From: Desulfovibrio ferrophilus
GTDB taxonomy: Bacteria > Desulfobacterota > Desulfovibrionia > Desulfovibrionales > Desulfovibrionaceae
Length of the DNA stretch: 64,000 bases
Reading direction: 5' to 3'
Assembly (NCBI RefSeq): GCF_003966735.1
Contig: NZ_AP017378.1
Coordinates: 1,411,501 to 1,475,500, forward strand
Below the pieces are notes generated by a model. It saw only the letters and a program-made list of their open reading frames with translations. It was not told the origin of the DNA and made no database searches. The position numbers and the translations under genes were made by a program. Below are positions 17,865 through 27,521 of this stretch, piece after piece (the first letter of the stretch is position 1; each line of letters opens with the position of its first letter).

Positions 17865-18185
17865 CTACCGCTCCCCATCCCGATTACGCACATTCTCGCG
17901 CCATGGATTGAACCGGGCGCAACAACCTTCCCCCTGATACAGGGCCTTGCGATACTGCTCGCGCTTCTCGTCATCCCGCATCAACAGGCAGACGTACCTG
18001 CCCAGAGCCTCGTCCCAATAAAGATCGGGACAGGGCTGGCTGTAGCCATACAGATCATGAGAAACATTGCATTGGTCCGTCAGGCAACACCAACCACAGC
18101 CAATGCAGTCCGGGGCTTGTGACGGGGAAGGCGCCTGAGGATCAGAAGAATCGCTGGATTCTGAAGGGGGATTGAAATCGGTCAA
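17865..18185 (-). CDS. Small Cys-rich protein (YkgJ/zinc-iron chelating-like)
   Basis: 106 residues. A Ser/Pro/Asp-rich N-terminus of about 25 residues precedes a compact Cys-rich core: CIGCGWCCLTDQC, then QPCPDLYWDE, YVCLL and GEGCCARFNPWRE, nine cysteines in all. This resembles the YkgJ family proposed to chelate zinc or iron, though it is short. It stands alone, facing away from the following gene. Function unproven. Confidence 0.6.
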   Translation of the reverse strand: MTDFNPPSESSDSSDPQAPSPSQAPDCIGCGWCCLTDQCNVSHDLYGYSQPCPDLYWDEALGRYVCLLMRDDEKREQYRKALYQGEGCCARFNPWRENVRNRDGER

Positions 18186-18363
18186 GAGGGACTCCTGGCT
18201 AAAGTAACGTCGGAGCCCGACAACTGCCGACTACGCCTTTTGTTCCGTGTTGGACAGCTATATCTTCCCGACCATTTGACCTGAACCGATTCCAAGGACT
18301 AAAGTATAGGCAAAATAATAATCTTCAACCAGGCCATCAACCTTCCCAACGAGGAGGGGAGGC

Positions 18364-18711
18364 ATGGAATCAATCGTCATTCTCCTGCTCGCCGCCGGGA
18401 TGGGCCTTGTCTCCGTTGAAATGTTCGGACGGACTTGGCTTGGCTTTCTAGGGCTGATCGCCGCTGCCTTCCTGAAATCAAACGGAAGCATATCCTCAAG
18501 AACCTTTGCCGGACGCATGCACGAATCCCTCCTGCAACTGCTGTTATGCGGTGGGTTACTTCTGCTGGCATTCACAGTCTATGTCCGGCTGCTCGGCCTT
18601 GGTTTTTCCAAACCCGAGATGGTCTTCTATCTCATTGCCGCGGTCATCCGTCTGACAACCTTCATCCGCAGCCTGGAGCAGAGCATCGACGACATGTTCG
18701 AAACGGACTGA
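18364..18711 (+). CDS. Small integral membrane protein, unknown function
   Basis: 115 residues with three hydrophobic segments (about 3-19, 24-38, 55-78) and an acidic C-terminus (IDDMFETD). ATG is preceded by a strong purine-rich site (GAGGAGGGGAGG). No family recognised. bioA begins 119 bases downstream without a visible terminator between them. Confidence 0.6.
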   Translation: MESIVILLLAAGMGLVSVEMFGRTWLGFLGLIAAAFLKSNGSISSRTFAGRMHESLLQLLLCGGLLLLAFTVYVRLLGLGFSKPEMVFYLIAAVIRLTTFIRSLEQSIDDMFETD

Positions 18712-18830
18712 GAAAGCAAAACCAGACCTTGTATCAACAACTCGGTTTCGAACATTGCCAGACACAAACCTACCCATCCCCCAAAACCATCGTTGACATC
18801 ACCCGTCCACTGCCCCACAAATGAGGCGTG

Positions 18831-20129
18831 ATGCAGACATTACCCCAAACAATCCTCGACTTTGATCGCGAGCACCTCTGGCACCCGTACACCTCCATGC
18901 GGGACCCACTGCCCGTCTATGAAGTGGCAAGAGCACAAGGCGTTCGCTTATGCTTGGCCGACGGGCGTGAACTCATTGATGGCATGGCCTCCTGGTGGAG
19001 CGCCATCCACGGTTATTCCCATCCCTTCATCATTTCAGCCATCCAGAAACAGGCTTCGAGCATGGCGCATGTCATGTTTGGCGGCATCACGCACCGCCCA
19101 GCCGTGGAACTGGCCAAGCGTCTGATTGACCTCGCTCCGCATGGACTGGACAGGGTCTTTCTGGCGGACTCGGGATCGGTCTCCGTGGAAGTGGGCATGA
19201 AAATGGCCTACCAATACTGGTTGTCCAAGGGGGTCAAAGGCCGCACACGCATGCTCACCGTCCGTGGGGGCTACCACGGAGACACCTTTCGCACCATGAG
19301 TGTCTGTGACCCCGAAGGCGGGATGCACCAGTTTTTCAAGGGCATCGTGTTCGAGCATCTCTTCGCCCCCAAGCCGGAACCATGTTTTGGTGATTCTTGG
19401 GAAGAAAAACATATCGAGGCCTTTGCCAAGCTCATCCGCCTGCATACCGACGAACTGGCTGCCGTGATCCTTGAACCTGTGGTCCAGGGCGCGGGCGGGA
19501 TGCGTTTCTACTCACCGGAATTCCTGAGCCGGGTACGCGAACTCTGCGACGAGACAGGGATTCTGCTCATCGCTGATGAGATTGCCACAGGGTTCGGACG
19601 CTCGGGCCAGATGTTCGCCTGCGACTGGGCTGGCATATCCCCGGATATCATGTGCGTCGGCAAGGCCTTGACCGGCGGAACCATGACATTGGCTGCCACT
19701 CTGGCCAACCGCCGCGTCTCCGACGGCATCTCCAATGGAACCCACGGCATCCTGAATCACGGACCAACCTTCATGGGCAACCCCCTGGCCTGTGCTGCAG
19801 CCAATGCCAGCCTGGAACTGCTTGTCAATTCCCCATGGGAGGAGCGAGTGGACCAGATCGAGGGACAACTGCGAGCGGAACTGTCCCCCTGCGCGGAACT
19901 GCCCACAGTCCAGGATGTTCGGGTTCTCGGGGCCATTGGCGTCATCGAATGCAGACGTCCAGCAGACGCAGCGGCCATGCAGCAATTCTTCGTGGATCGT
20001 GGGGTCTGGGTCCGACCTTTCGGGCGCCTGGTCTACATCATGCCACCGTATATCATCAGCCCAGAAGACTTATCGGAAGTCACAGCTGCCATGGCCGATG
20101 CCGTGGCCCAAAAGGAATTATTCACATGA
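18831..20129 (+). CDS. bioA: Adenosylmethionine-8-amino-7-oxononanoate aminotransferase
   Basis: About 432 residues, class III PLP aminotransferase. It converts 8-amino-7-oxononanoate to 7,8-diaminononanoate in biotin synthesis. Diagnostic BioA segments: HLWHPYTSM at the N-terminus, DGMASWWSAIHGYSHP, FLADSGSVSVEVGMKMA, RGGYHGDTF, LIADEIATGFGRSG and the PLP lysine in VGKALTGGTMTLA. GTG 18828 and ATG 18831 are adjacent; GAGG at 18823 favours ATG. Overlaps bioD by 4 bases. Confidence 0.95.
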   Translation: MQTLPQTILDFDREHLWHPYTSMRDPLPVYEVARAQGVRLCLADGRELIDGMASWWSAIHGYSHPFIISAIQKQASSMAHVMFGGITHRPAVELAKRLIDLAPHGLDRVFLADSGSVSVEVGMKMAYQYWLSKGVKGRTRMLTVRGGYHGDTFRTMSVCDPEGGMHQFFKGIVFEHLFAPKPEPCFGDSWEEKHIEAFAKLIRLHTDELAAVILEPVVQGAGGMRFYSPEFLSRVRELCDETGILLIADEIATGFGRSGQMFACDWAGISPDIMCVGKALTGGTMTLAATLANRRVSDGISNGTHGILNHGPTFMGNPLACAAANASLELLVNSPWEERVDQIEGQLRAELSPCAELPTVQDVRVLGAIGVIECRRPADAAAMQQFFVDRGVWVRPFGRLVYIMPPYIISPEDLSEVTAAMADAVAQKELFT

Positions 20130-20755
20130 GTACCCTGCCCTCGAAACTATTCATCACCGGAACGGACACAGACATCGGCAAGACCGTGGTCAGCGCCATG
20201 CTCATGGCAGGTCGCGGTGGCTACTACTGGAAACCCATTCAGAGTGGGTGCCGAGACATGACCGACACGACCACGGTGCAGAATCTGACGGATCTGGCCA
20301 AGCATCGTTTTCTGCCCGAGGCCTATCGCTTGACCGAACCGCTTTCACCCCACGCCGCCGCAGAATTGGACGGAATCAACGTGGATGTGGAGGCCATCGG
20401 TATCCCGGAGTTTCCCGATGGTGAGCCGTTGATAGTGGAAGGAGCTGGTGGAGTGATGGTCCCCCTCGGGCCCGGCCATTTCATGCTGGATCTGATGCGC
20501 ATCCTGGACCTCCCCGTCCTTGTGGTGGCTCGTAGCGGTCTTGGGACCATCAACCACACCCTGCTGACCCTGTCGGCCATCCGCCGTGCGGGACTGACCA
20601 TCGCAGGAGTCGTCCTGAACGGCGAACTTAACGCAGGCAATCATGCTGCAATCGAGGTCTTCGGCAACATCCAGGTGGTGGCGGAAATACCGCCTCTGGA
20701 CGACCTCTCGCCCAAAGCCCTGACCCAGGGGTACCGGGATTTCTTCACGGTCTGA
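20126..20755 (+). CDS. bioD: Dethiobiotin synthetase
   Basis: 209 residues. P-loop enzyme that closes the ureido ring of dethiobiotin with CO2 and ATP. The modified P-loop is GTDTDIGKTVVSA, with YWKPIQSG and VEGAGGVMVPL as further signatures. The start codon overlaps the bioA stop (ATGA), confirming the start although the frame is open far upstream. It is the last gene of the plus-strand biotin operon and meets bioC head-on. Confidence 0.95.
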   Translation: MSTLPSKLFITGTDTDIGKTVVSAMLMAGRGGYYWKPIQSGCRDMTDTTTVQNLTDLAKHRFLPEAYRLTEPLSPHAAAELDGINVDVEAIGIPEFPDGEPLIVEGAGGVMVPLGPGHFMLDLMRILDLPVLVVARSGLGTINHTLLTLSAIRRAGLTIAGVVLNGELNAGNHAAIEVFGNIQVVAEIPPLDDLSPKALTQGYRDFFTV

Positions 20756-20841
20756 CCAAAACCTGAGCCTCGGGCAGTTTCTGCCAATACTCAAAAGTAC
20801 GTCCACGACCATGAGCATCATTGCCCATAGGTCAGATGTCG

Positions 20842-20870
20842 GAGGTGCGTCCTTGTGGGGGGCGCACCTC
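20842..20870. terminator. Hairpin between convergent bioD and bioC
   Basis: GAGGTGCGTCC pairs with GGGGCGCACCTC (one mismatch or wobble). No long T-run on either strand. Probably a shared end of both convergent biotin operons. Confidence 0.5.
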
Positions 20871-20908
20871 TGATCAAAACGAAATACACAGACAGGGAAA
20901 GACAGGAA

Positions 20909-21664
20909 TCAGGCCCGACGGCCCCACAAGAATAGCACACGGTAGGTGGCACGCACGCCACAACCGGAAGCATACCGACATTCGTACAATTGGCGGAAGG
21001 ATTCCCAGCGCTGGCGTGAAAAAGCCCGCTTGCCTGCAGTGCAAGTAGCCCCCGTGAATTGCAATTGTCTCAGGAAAGATCGGGCATCAGGATATTCGCG
21101 CACATAATCGGTCACACGGTGCGAGCATTCGATTCCTTTTTCGGCATCAAGAATGCTCGTATAAAGATCAGTATCCGGCATCTCCAGCACGGAGCCAAAC
21201 CCGGTCTCGGTACTGGTGGCTTCCAATTCAGCCAAAGTTCCCCGCACAAACAGGCACAGGGCAAAGCGCCCGCCAGGCTTCAACATCCGCAAGTTGGCTG
21301 GCAGCGAAATGCGCGGAGAGGCATACCATTGCATGGTCGAGGCACTGATCAGTAAATCCGCTGATTCCTCACGCAGAGGCGCGGCTTCGCCGTCAGCCAC
21401 GATCAAGGCCTCGCCTGGGCCGGAAACAGCACTTGGAACCAGCATCCCCCGGGCGATGTCCAACCCCAGATACCGCTCCCATGTTGCATGAGAGCGCACC
21501 TGCTGAGTCAAAAGTCCACCCCCGGCGCCGATCTCCACGGCCACGGGATAATGCCCCACGGGCACCAACCCGGCACAATGAGCAGCGACTTCGCGCTGCA
21601 CATCGGCAGCGGCGGCGTACGTGCTACCGGCTCGGCTGAAATGCGTTGCGACCTGTTTCTTCAT
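20909..21664 (-). CDS. bioC: Malonyl-ACP O-methyltransferase
   Basis: 251 residues from ATG 21664; the open frame runs 45 codons further but the conserved BioC start is MKKQVATHFSRAGSTYAAAADVQ. SAM-binding motif I is VEIGAGGGLL and the post-motif LISASTMQWYASP is typical of BioC. It methylates the free carboxyl of malonyl-ACP so fatty acid synthase can build the pimelate chain. The start overlaps the end of the upstream esterase gene by 41 bases. Confidence 0.88.
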   Translation of the reverse strand: MKKQVATHFSRAGSTYAAAADVQREVAAHCAGLVPVGHYPVAVEIGAGGGLLTQQVRSHATWERYLGLDIARGMLVPSAVSGPGEALIVADGEAAPLREESADLLISASTMQWYASPRISLPANLRMLKPGGRFALCLFVRGTLAELEATSTETGFGSVLEMPDTDLYTSILDAEKGIECSHRVTDYVREYPDARSFLRQLQFTGATCTAGKRAFSRQRWESFRQLYECRYASGCGVRATYRVLFLWGRRA

Positions 21665-22262
21665 ACAGAATGCCCAAGAGAAGATCTTCAGAAGGATAAT
21701 GGCCATAGGCCATGAGCGACAGCCAGGAACCAGACAGCAAGCTAGACACATCACTGGCCGCCGATGGGGGCACAATGACATCATCGACACCATGAACAAT
21801 ACGCACGTTGGCTCCGCTCTCTCCAGGTTCGATCAGCGCTGAAGAGTCCAGCAAGTAGTCAAGGCCGTCCGCCAAAGCGCGGGAGTCATCATCATGGTCA
21901 AATGTCACTTTGGGAGCGGTACAGTTCCGCCAGAAGGCCCGTACGGTTCGCTTGGGACCTTCGTTCATGATGGTATCGCGCATTTGCTCAACCGTGTTGC
22001 GCGGCACATGCACACAGAAATTCATGAACGGTGACAACAGCACCACCCGCCGCCAACGGGGAAACAAGTCCTGCCGATGCTTGAGTACCAGATGCGCCCC
22101 TGTGGACCAGGCCATGAGCACCTCGCCCCCCTGGCGCAAACGCTCCACCACCTCGGTCTCGGAACCATCATGAAACGGGGTCACAAATTCCGTTAATGCG
22201 GAGACCTGCGGAAACAATTCAGGATATCCGGCCCAACCGGACACAAACACGATCCTGCTCAT
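21624..22262 (-). CDS. Alpha/beta hydrolase, likely pimeloyl-ACP methyl ester esterase (BioG/BioH analogue)
   Basis: 212 residues. Probable catalytic triad: Ser53 in AWSTGAHL, Asp160 or Asp161 in HGVDDVIVPP, and His188 in AYGHYPSED. This is the compact BioG-like layout. Position between bioF and bioC, with a 4-base overlap with bioF and 41 bases with bioC, strongly suggests it removes the methyl group after chain elongation, ending the BioC cycle. The elbow reads A-W-S-T-G, so the first Gly of GxSxG is replaced by Ala. Which named esterase family it belongs to is not certain. Confidence 0.78.
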   Translation of the reverse strand: MSRIVFVSGWAGYPELFPQVSALTEFVTPFHDGSETEVVERLRQGGEVLMAWSTGAHLVLKHRQDLFPRWRRVVLLSPFMNFCVHVPRNTVEQMRDTIMNEGPKRTVRAFWRNCTAPKVTFDHDDDSRALADGLDYLLDSSALIEPGESGANVRIVHGVDDVIVPPSAASDVSSLLSGSWLSLMAYGHYPSEDLLLGILYEETGRNAFQPSR

Positions 22263-23440
22263 CGTCCGCTCTCCCCGGCAAGGGCTTCAAGCCCGGCGCA
22301 CAACAAATCCATATCTTTCCCCCCCAGATCGGCCCGAAGCGACAGGCGCAGGCGAGAGGTTCCCTCGGGCACCGTCGGCGGCCTGATGGCGGGGGCGAAG
22401 ACGCCATGGTCCATCAGAAAATCCCGAGCTGCCAGGGCCACATCATTGGCCCCAAGCATAATGGGAATAATCTGGGTTGTGCTTGGACCAAAATCAAACC
22501 CCAAGCGGCGGAGTACGGCCCGCAACTGGCTGCTGAGCAGCATCAGTCGCTCACTACGGTCCTGATTGCTCCGCACCAGTTCAAGGGCAGCGAGTCCGGC
22601 ACCCACGGCAGCAGGAGGCAGGGAGGTGGAAAAAATGAAAGCACGGCCGAAATTTCGCACGGCATCCACAATATCGCGCCGCCCGGCGATGAACGCGCCG
22701 TAGGAGCCCAGAGCCTTGGAGAATGTGCCCATATGCACATCGACCTCGTCCTGAACTCCCAACTCATGCGCCAGTCCGCGACCACGGCCCATCACGCCGG
22801 TTGCATGAGCCTCGTCCAGCACCAGCAGCGCACCATAATCCCGACACAGCGGCACAAGTTCATGCAGATGGGCAACGTCGCCATCCATGCTGAAAACCGT
22901 ATCCGTCACCACGAGTTTACGGGGGGCATCGACGTATCGATCCATCAACCCGGCCAAATGCTCGAGGTCGTTATGGCGATAACGCACATGCGTGGCTCGT
23001 GACAGCAAGATGCCATCCACGATGCTGGCATGATTCAGACGATCGGAAAACACAACGGTGTTGCGATCCGCCAACGAGGTCAGCACGCAGAGATTGGCCG
23101 CATAGCCGGAGCCGACACACACGGCATCGTCCTGCTCCTTGAACTCGGCAACGGCACGATCCAATTGGTCATAAAGAGCGAAATTTCCCGTAACCAACCG
23201 TGAAGCTCCGCTGGATGCGCCGTATTTTTGCACGGCCTGGATAGCTCCATCCCGCAATTCTGACGCGCCAGCAAGGCCCAGATAATTGTTGGAAGCCAGA
23301 TTGAGCAGTCTACGCCCATCGTATTCAATATACAGGTCCGCCCCACGATCCACGGGAGGAATCTCCCGAAATTGTGAGCGCTGTTCCAGCTCGGCGAACC
23401 GGCTGGCGAAAAATTCATTCCAAGCAGTGTTTCTTGCCAT
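22259..23440 (-). CDS. bioF: 8-amino-7-oxononanoate synthase
   Basis: 393 residues, alpha-oxoamine synthase family. It condenses pimeloyl-ACP with alanine. The PLP lysine is Lys242 in GTFSKALGSYG; other signatures are NLASNNYLGLA, YGASSGASRLVTG, FSDRLNHASIVDG and VLDEAHATGVMG. First gene of the minus-strand biotin operon; the ribosome binding site is weak. The 261 bases upstream, shared with the chemoreceptor gene, show no obvious BirA-type operator. Confidence 0.93.
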   Translation of the reverse strand: MARNTAWNEFFASRFAELEQRSQFREIPPVDRGADLYIEYDGRRLLNLASNNYLGLAGASELRDGAIQAVQKYGASSGASRLVTGNFALYDQLDRAVAEFKEQDDAVCVGSGYAANLCVLTSLADRNTVVFSDRLNHASIVDGILLSRATHVRYRHNDLEHLAGLMDRYVDAPRKLVVTDTVFSMDGDVAHLHELVPLCRDYGALLVLDEAHATGVMGRGRGLAHELGVQDEVDVHMGTFSKALGSYGAFIAGRRDIVDAVRNFGRAFIFSTSLPPAAVGAGLAALELVRSNQDRSERLMLLSSQLRAVLRRLGFDFGPSTTQIIPIMLGANDVALAARDFLMDHGVFAPAIRPPTVPEGTSRLRLSLRADLGGKDMDLLCAGLEALAGESGR

Positions 23441-23701
23441 AGGTCGTGGTGAGCTACCTCAAAACATGTGCTTTCGCAACGCGCGCCAATCCCGTCCTTC
23501 GTTCAAACAGCACCGGATAATTATTATTTAACCAGTGGTCTTCAACTTCTATCAAAAATTTCATCAAATTCCTCTTGATCTATGGCGCAATCGAGAATAG
23601 TTACCATTAAGAATTAAGAGCTAACGAAGCCTGAAACCACATATGAGCCCCAGAACTACGCGACAAAACGCCTGCTCCTTAATGGCGCCTGAGAGGTTAC
23701 C

Positions 23702-25867
23702 TTGAAATTGTCCACCCGAATTACAGCCTCAGTCATCATCATTTTTCTGATAACCGTCACCATGTCTGGACTGACCTGGTACGTATCTTCTGCACAAAAG
23801 CATGACAGCCAAGTGCTCAATCTGGCAGGCCGCCAACGCATGCTTAGCCAGAAGCTGACCAAGGAAGTTCTTTTCTACGTCAATCAGTCTCAATCGGGCA
23901 AACCCACAGCTGAAATCGTCACACAAATCACAAGGACATCCATCCTTTTCAGAGTCACACTGGATGCCCTCAGCAAATCCGGAAAGGCCCCGACAACACT
24001 GAATCCGAACGGACCCAAGGCATACATCCCTGTTCCCTCCGAAGGAGTCAAAACACAGCTCGATGCCGTTCGCAACAAATGGAACGATTTGCACAACGAT
24101 GTGGGCAACACTATCAATAGTAATGATGCCAAGGCCATTCAACAACTCATCCCGGACAGTGTCGAGCTACTCAAGGAAATGAACAAGGCAGTGGTCATGA
24201 TGCAGACCGAAGCTGAAGCCAAAGTTTCCTTTTTGCTGACCGCACAGGCTGCAGGAACAGCTTTCGCCCTCATCACATTGATTATCATCCTGTTCAATCT
24301 GCGCAGACACTTTGCCATCCCTTTGGCCAGTTTGGGTGAATATGCACACGAGGTTGCTTCCGGTAAACTGGACGCCAGGGTCAAATGCGTCCTGCGCATG
24401 GAGTTCAAAGCCCTGGCTGACACCATTGGTCAAATGATCGCCAGCCTGCGCTCGGCAATTGAACAGGCAGACCAGCGCAGCGATGATGCTGAGCAGAGTG
24501 CCCAGTTCGCCACCACCGCTTTGCGCGAGGCTGAGGCAAAGCAAACCAAGATCAACACACTCATCGAGACCATGAAAGATACGGCCAATCGTGCCTCGGA
24601 CACTTCGCGCGACGTCTTCGCCGCAGTGGAGGAACTCAGCACACAGGTCGATCAAGTCAATGGAGGAGTGGAAATCCAACGGGATCGCATGGCCGAGACC
24701 GCCACGGCCATGGAAGAAATGAACAGCACGGTCATGGAGGTCGCCCGCAACGCTTCGGATGCCGCGGATAGTGCTTCCCGCTCACGCGAGAACGCCCAGA
24801 CCGGTGCGGATGAAGTACGCAAGGCAGTCGCTTCCATGCAGCAAATCGAGACCCGCATGGGGACCCTTAAGCAGACCATGGATCAATTGGGCTCCAAGGC
24901 CGATGGCATCGGCCAGATCATCAATGTCATCAATGATATCGCCGATCAGACCAACCTCCTGGCCCTGAATGCGGCCATCGAAGCTGCCCGGGCTGGAGAA
25001 GCCGGGCGAGGTTTCGCGGTCGTAGCCGACGAGGTGCGGAAACTGGCAGAAAAAACCATGACTGCCACCCAGGAAGTTTCCTCGGCCATCAAGGAAATCC
25101 AAACCACAGCCACAGACAATATTGCGGCCGTGGAATCCACAGCCACCTACATCACCGAGAGCACCATGGCGGCAACCGAAGCCGGACAGTTCATGGAGGA
25201 AATCGTCTCCTTCGTTCAAAACACCGCTTCGCAGGTGGAGTCCATTGCGACGGCCTCCGAAGAACAATCCGCTGCCAGTGAAGAAATCAATATGGCTGTA
25301 TCAGACGTAACCCGTGTCGCCGGAGAGACTGCCGAAGGCATGGGCCGGGCCGCTGGCGCCCTGATGGAGATAACAAGCCTTGTGCAGGAATTGGACTCCG
25401 TGATCCAGATCATGGCCGCTGGCAAGGCAGAGGCCATTGGCACCCGATTGGGCGATGGAGACAAACTTCTGGAATGGTTCGATGAGTTATCCGTAAGGGT
25501 CGGTTCCATCGACGATCAACACAAGGTACTCATTGATCTGATCAACGAACTGCATGCCGCCATGCGTCAGCGCAAAGGCAACGAAGTCATGCTGGATGTG
25601 GTTGATCGCCTGAAGGACTACACGGTAAAACACTTCGGATACGAGGAGCAGCTGTTCGATCGCCATCGCTACGCGGAAACCGAGGAGCACAAGAAGGCAC
25701 ATCGGATGTTCGTACAGAAAGTCGTGGATTTCGAAAAAGGCCTGAAGACAGGCAAAGCCACTGTCTCCATGGATGTGATGAAATTCCTGAAGGACTGGCT
25801 GGTCCAACACATTCAGGGCGTGGATCAACGCTACAGCGACTTTATGCTGAACAAGGGCATCAAATAA
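23702..25867 (+). CDS. Methyl-accepting chemoreceptor with PilJ/NarX-type sensor and C-terminal hemerythrin
   Basis: 721 residues. Membrane segment 1 (about 9-29), a periplasmic PilJ-type helical domain with [16 protein letters not shown], membrane segment 2 (about 183-199), HAMP, a coiled coil, and the MCP hairpin tip [24 protein letters not shown]-terminal hemerythrin domain (about 600-718) keeps the di-iron ligands: DQHK, HFGYEE, EHKKAH and HIQGVD. This is the DcrH-like plan for sensing O2 and moving away from it. The start is TTG with GAGAGG upstream; the next ATG would remove the first membrane segment. Confidence 0.9.
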   Translation: MKLSTRITASVIIIFLITVTMSGLTWYVSSAQKHDSQVLNLAGRQRMLSQKLTKEVLFYVNQSQSGKPTAEIVTQITRTSILFRVTLDALSKSGKAPTTLNPNGPKAYIPVPSEGVKTQLDAVRNKWNDLHNDVGNTINSNDAKAIQQLIPDSVELLKEMNKAVVMMQTEAEAKVSFLLTAQAAGTAFALITLIIILFNLRRHFAIPLASLGEYAHEVASGKLDARVKCVLRMEFKALADTIGQMIASLRSAIEQADQRSDDAEQSAQFATTALREAEAKQTKINTLIETMKDTANRASDTSRDVFAAVEELSTQVDQVNGGVEIQRDRMAETATAMEEMNSTVMEVARNASDAADSASRSRENAQTGADEVRKAVASMQQIETRMGTLKQTMDQLGSKADGIGQIINVINDIADQTNLLALNAAIEAARAGEAGRGFAVVADEVRKLAEKTMTATQEVSSAIKEIQTTATDNIAAVESTATYITESTMAATEAGQFMEEIVSFVQNTASQVESIATASEEQSAASEEINMAVSDVTRVAGETAEGMGRAAGALMEITSLVQELDSVIQIMAAGKAEAIGTRLGDGDKLLEWFDELSVRVGSIDDQHKVLIDLINELHAAMRQRKGNEVMLDVVDRLKDYTVKHFGYEEQLFDRHRYAETEEHKKAHRMFVQKVVDFEKGLKTGKATVSMDVMKFLKDWLVQHIQGVDQRYSDFMLNKGIK

Positions 25868-25885
25868 AAACGCTCAACGTACACC

Positions 25886-25921
25886 AAAGCCCCTCGTGTT
25901 CTGGACACGAGGGGCTTTTTC
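25886..25921 (+). terminator. Terminator after the hemerythrin chemoreceptor
   Basis: Perfect 14-bp stem AAAGCCCCTCGTGT / ACACGAGGGGCTTT followed by TTTCTG. Strong Rho-independent terminator. Confidence 0.92.
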
Positions 25922-26046
25922 TGTGAATCATCTTTCATGCTGCTCGGCCGGATAGCGCTCCCTCTCCGAGCCCCGGGCACCCAGCTGTACAAACGGGGGA
26001 GCTAGCGTATCCACCAGTGATGCGCAGACGCCACGGAGGTCAATCC

Positions 26047-27153
26047 ATGGCTTTCACCTTGCCCACCTATGTCGAACCCGATTTCAACCGTCCGGACCTG
26101 AAAGACGCCCCTCTGGCGCTGTTCAAACCCGTTGAATTGCCCGGTGTAGCCCCCGAAGGCTACCATGCTACAGCTATTTTCCCGGAGTACTACCACCTGC
26201 GCCCCGGCGTTTGGAAACTTCCCCGGCTGTCCCGCATGGATTGCGTCGTTGTGCTCCAGGAAAACGATCACCTTGAAATCAAGGAATTCAGGAATCTTGC
26301 CAAGGGCGACCTGGTTGCCTGTGGTCGCCGCGAGGACGGCGAAGACGGTATCTATGTCCATACCGAGCCCTTTGGGGGAACGGCCTCGGAAAAAGAAAAA
26401 TTCGCCTTTCGCACACGCATGAGCCGCGAAACCTCTTTTTCCATCGATTATGACGAACTCTATGACTTGCTGGAGCACGAGCGCGAACACGGATTCATCT
26501 GCTGGGTACTCGGGCCCGCCGTAGTTTTTGATCGCGACTCACGCGAAGCCATGGCAAAGCTCGTGAAAGACGGCTATGTCCACGGCTTGTTGGCGGGCAA
26601 CGCCCTGGCAACCCATGACCTGGAAGGAGCCTTCTACACCACTGCCCTGGGCCAGGAAATCTACACCAAACGATCTGCCAGCCTGGGCCATTATCATCAT
26701 CTGGATGCCCTGAACCGAATCCGTGCCCTTGGTTCCATGAAGCAGGCCGTGCAATCCGGGCAGGTCAAAGACGGAGTCATGAAGGCAATCATCGAACAGA
26801 ATATTCCCTACGTCCTGGCTGGCTCCATTCGGGACGACGGGCCCATGCCCGAAGTCATCCCCAGCGCCTATGACGCTCAGGACGCCATGCGCGGTGTAGT
26901 CAAGCAGGCCACCACAGTCATTGCCATGGCCACCCAACTGCATTCCATCGCCGTGGGCAATATGACTCCCTCCTATACCACCATGAAGGACGACAGTGTT
27001 CGCCCCGTATTTTTCTATAGCGTCGACATGTCGGAGTTCGTGGTCAACAAACTGGCCAACCGGGGTTCTCTGTCTGCACGCTCAATCCTGACCAACGTCC
27101 AGGATTTCGTTGTCACCACGGCACGAGGACTTGACTCCAGGCGGAACTGCTAA
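26047..27153 (+). CDS. Archaeal-type ornithine cyclodeaminase-like protein (TIGR00300, LOR/SDH domain)
   Basis: 368 residues. The N-terminal half (EGYHATAIFPEYYHLRPGVW, MDCVVVL, KGDLVACG) matches the LOR/SDH-type domain and the C-terminal half carries its NAD-binding segment: LLAGNALATHDLEGAFYTTALG, HYHHLDALNRIRALGS and YVLAGSIRDDGPMPEVI. Related archaeal proteins convert ornithine to proline and ammonia, and a similar domain ends the cyanobacterial arginine-guanidine-removing enzymes. Whether this one uses ornithine is inferred. ATG 26047 has GGAGG and is preferred to the earlier in-frame ATG at 26017. Confidence 0.75.
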   Translation: MAFTLPTYVEPDFNRPDLKDAPLALFKPVELPGVAPEGYHATAIFPEYYHLRPGVWKLPRLSRMDCVVVLQENDHLEIKEFRNLAKGDLVACGRREDGEDGIYVHTEPFGGTASEKEKFAFRTRMSRETSFSIDYDELYDLLEHEREHGFICWVLGPAVVFDRDSREAMAKLVKDGYVHGLLAGNALATHDLEGAFYTTALGQEIYTKRSASLGHYHHLDALNRIRALGSMKQAVQSGQVKDGVMKAIIEQNIPYVLAGSIRDDGPMPEVIPSAYDAQDAMRGVVKQATTVIAMATQLHSIAVGNMTPSYTTMKDDSVRPVFFYSVDMSEFVVNKLANRGSLSARSILTNVQDFVVTTARGLDSRRNC

Positions 27154-27187
27154 ATCTGCACAGGGGACACCCCAAACATCCTTTCCG

Positions 27188-27230
27188 AAGCACGTTGCTT
27201 GACATCACGTTCAATCAACGTGCTTTTTAT
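27188..27230 (+). terminator. Terminator after the ornithine cyclodeaminase-like gene
   Basis: AAGCACGTTG (27188-27197) pairs with CAACGTGCTT (27216-27225), followed by TTTATT. The remaining 290 bases before the next gene are AT-rich and hold nothing else that I recognise. Confidence 0.82.
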
Positions 27231-27521
27231 TATGCCTAAACAATTCAGATCATTACAATCCAGACACCCAGCCAATAACATCATAACAACATGAATTTAT
27301 TGAACATTAGAATCAGCCAAGCCTTCACTGGCCACCCAATTCACATCCACCTCGACACCATCACATCTGCCACTCTCAAACAAATCACAAGCAATTCTTA
27401 TATTTATGGCATTTACCCATTGAAATGCCCCCAGAATTTCTTTTATGAAAACAAGCAAAGACAGGACAACCTGTCTGAGGGTTTTGCACGAGCGGCTTGC
27501 ATCTGGGGGAGGGATAAGAGC

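Noticed and set aside
18718-18748. AAAACC ... GGTTTC inverted ends upstream of bioA as a BirA operator
   Set aside because: The spacer is about 20 bases, longer than in known BirA sites, and the half-sites lack the outer bases.
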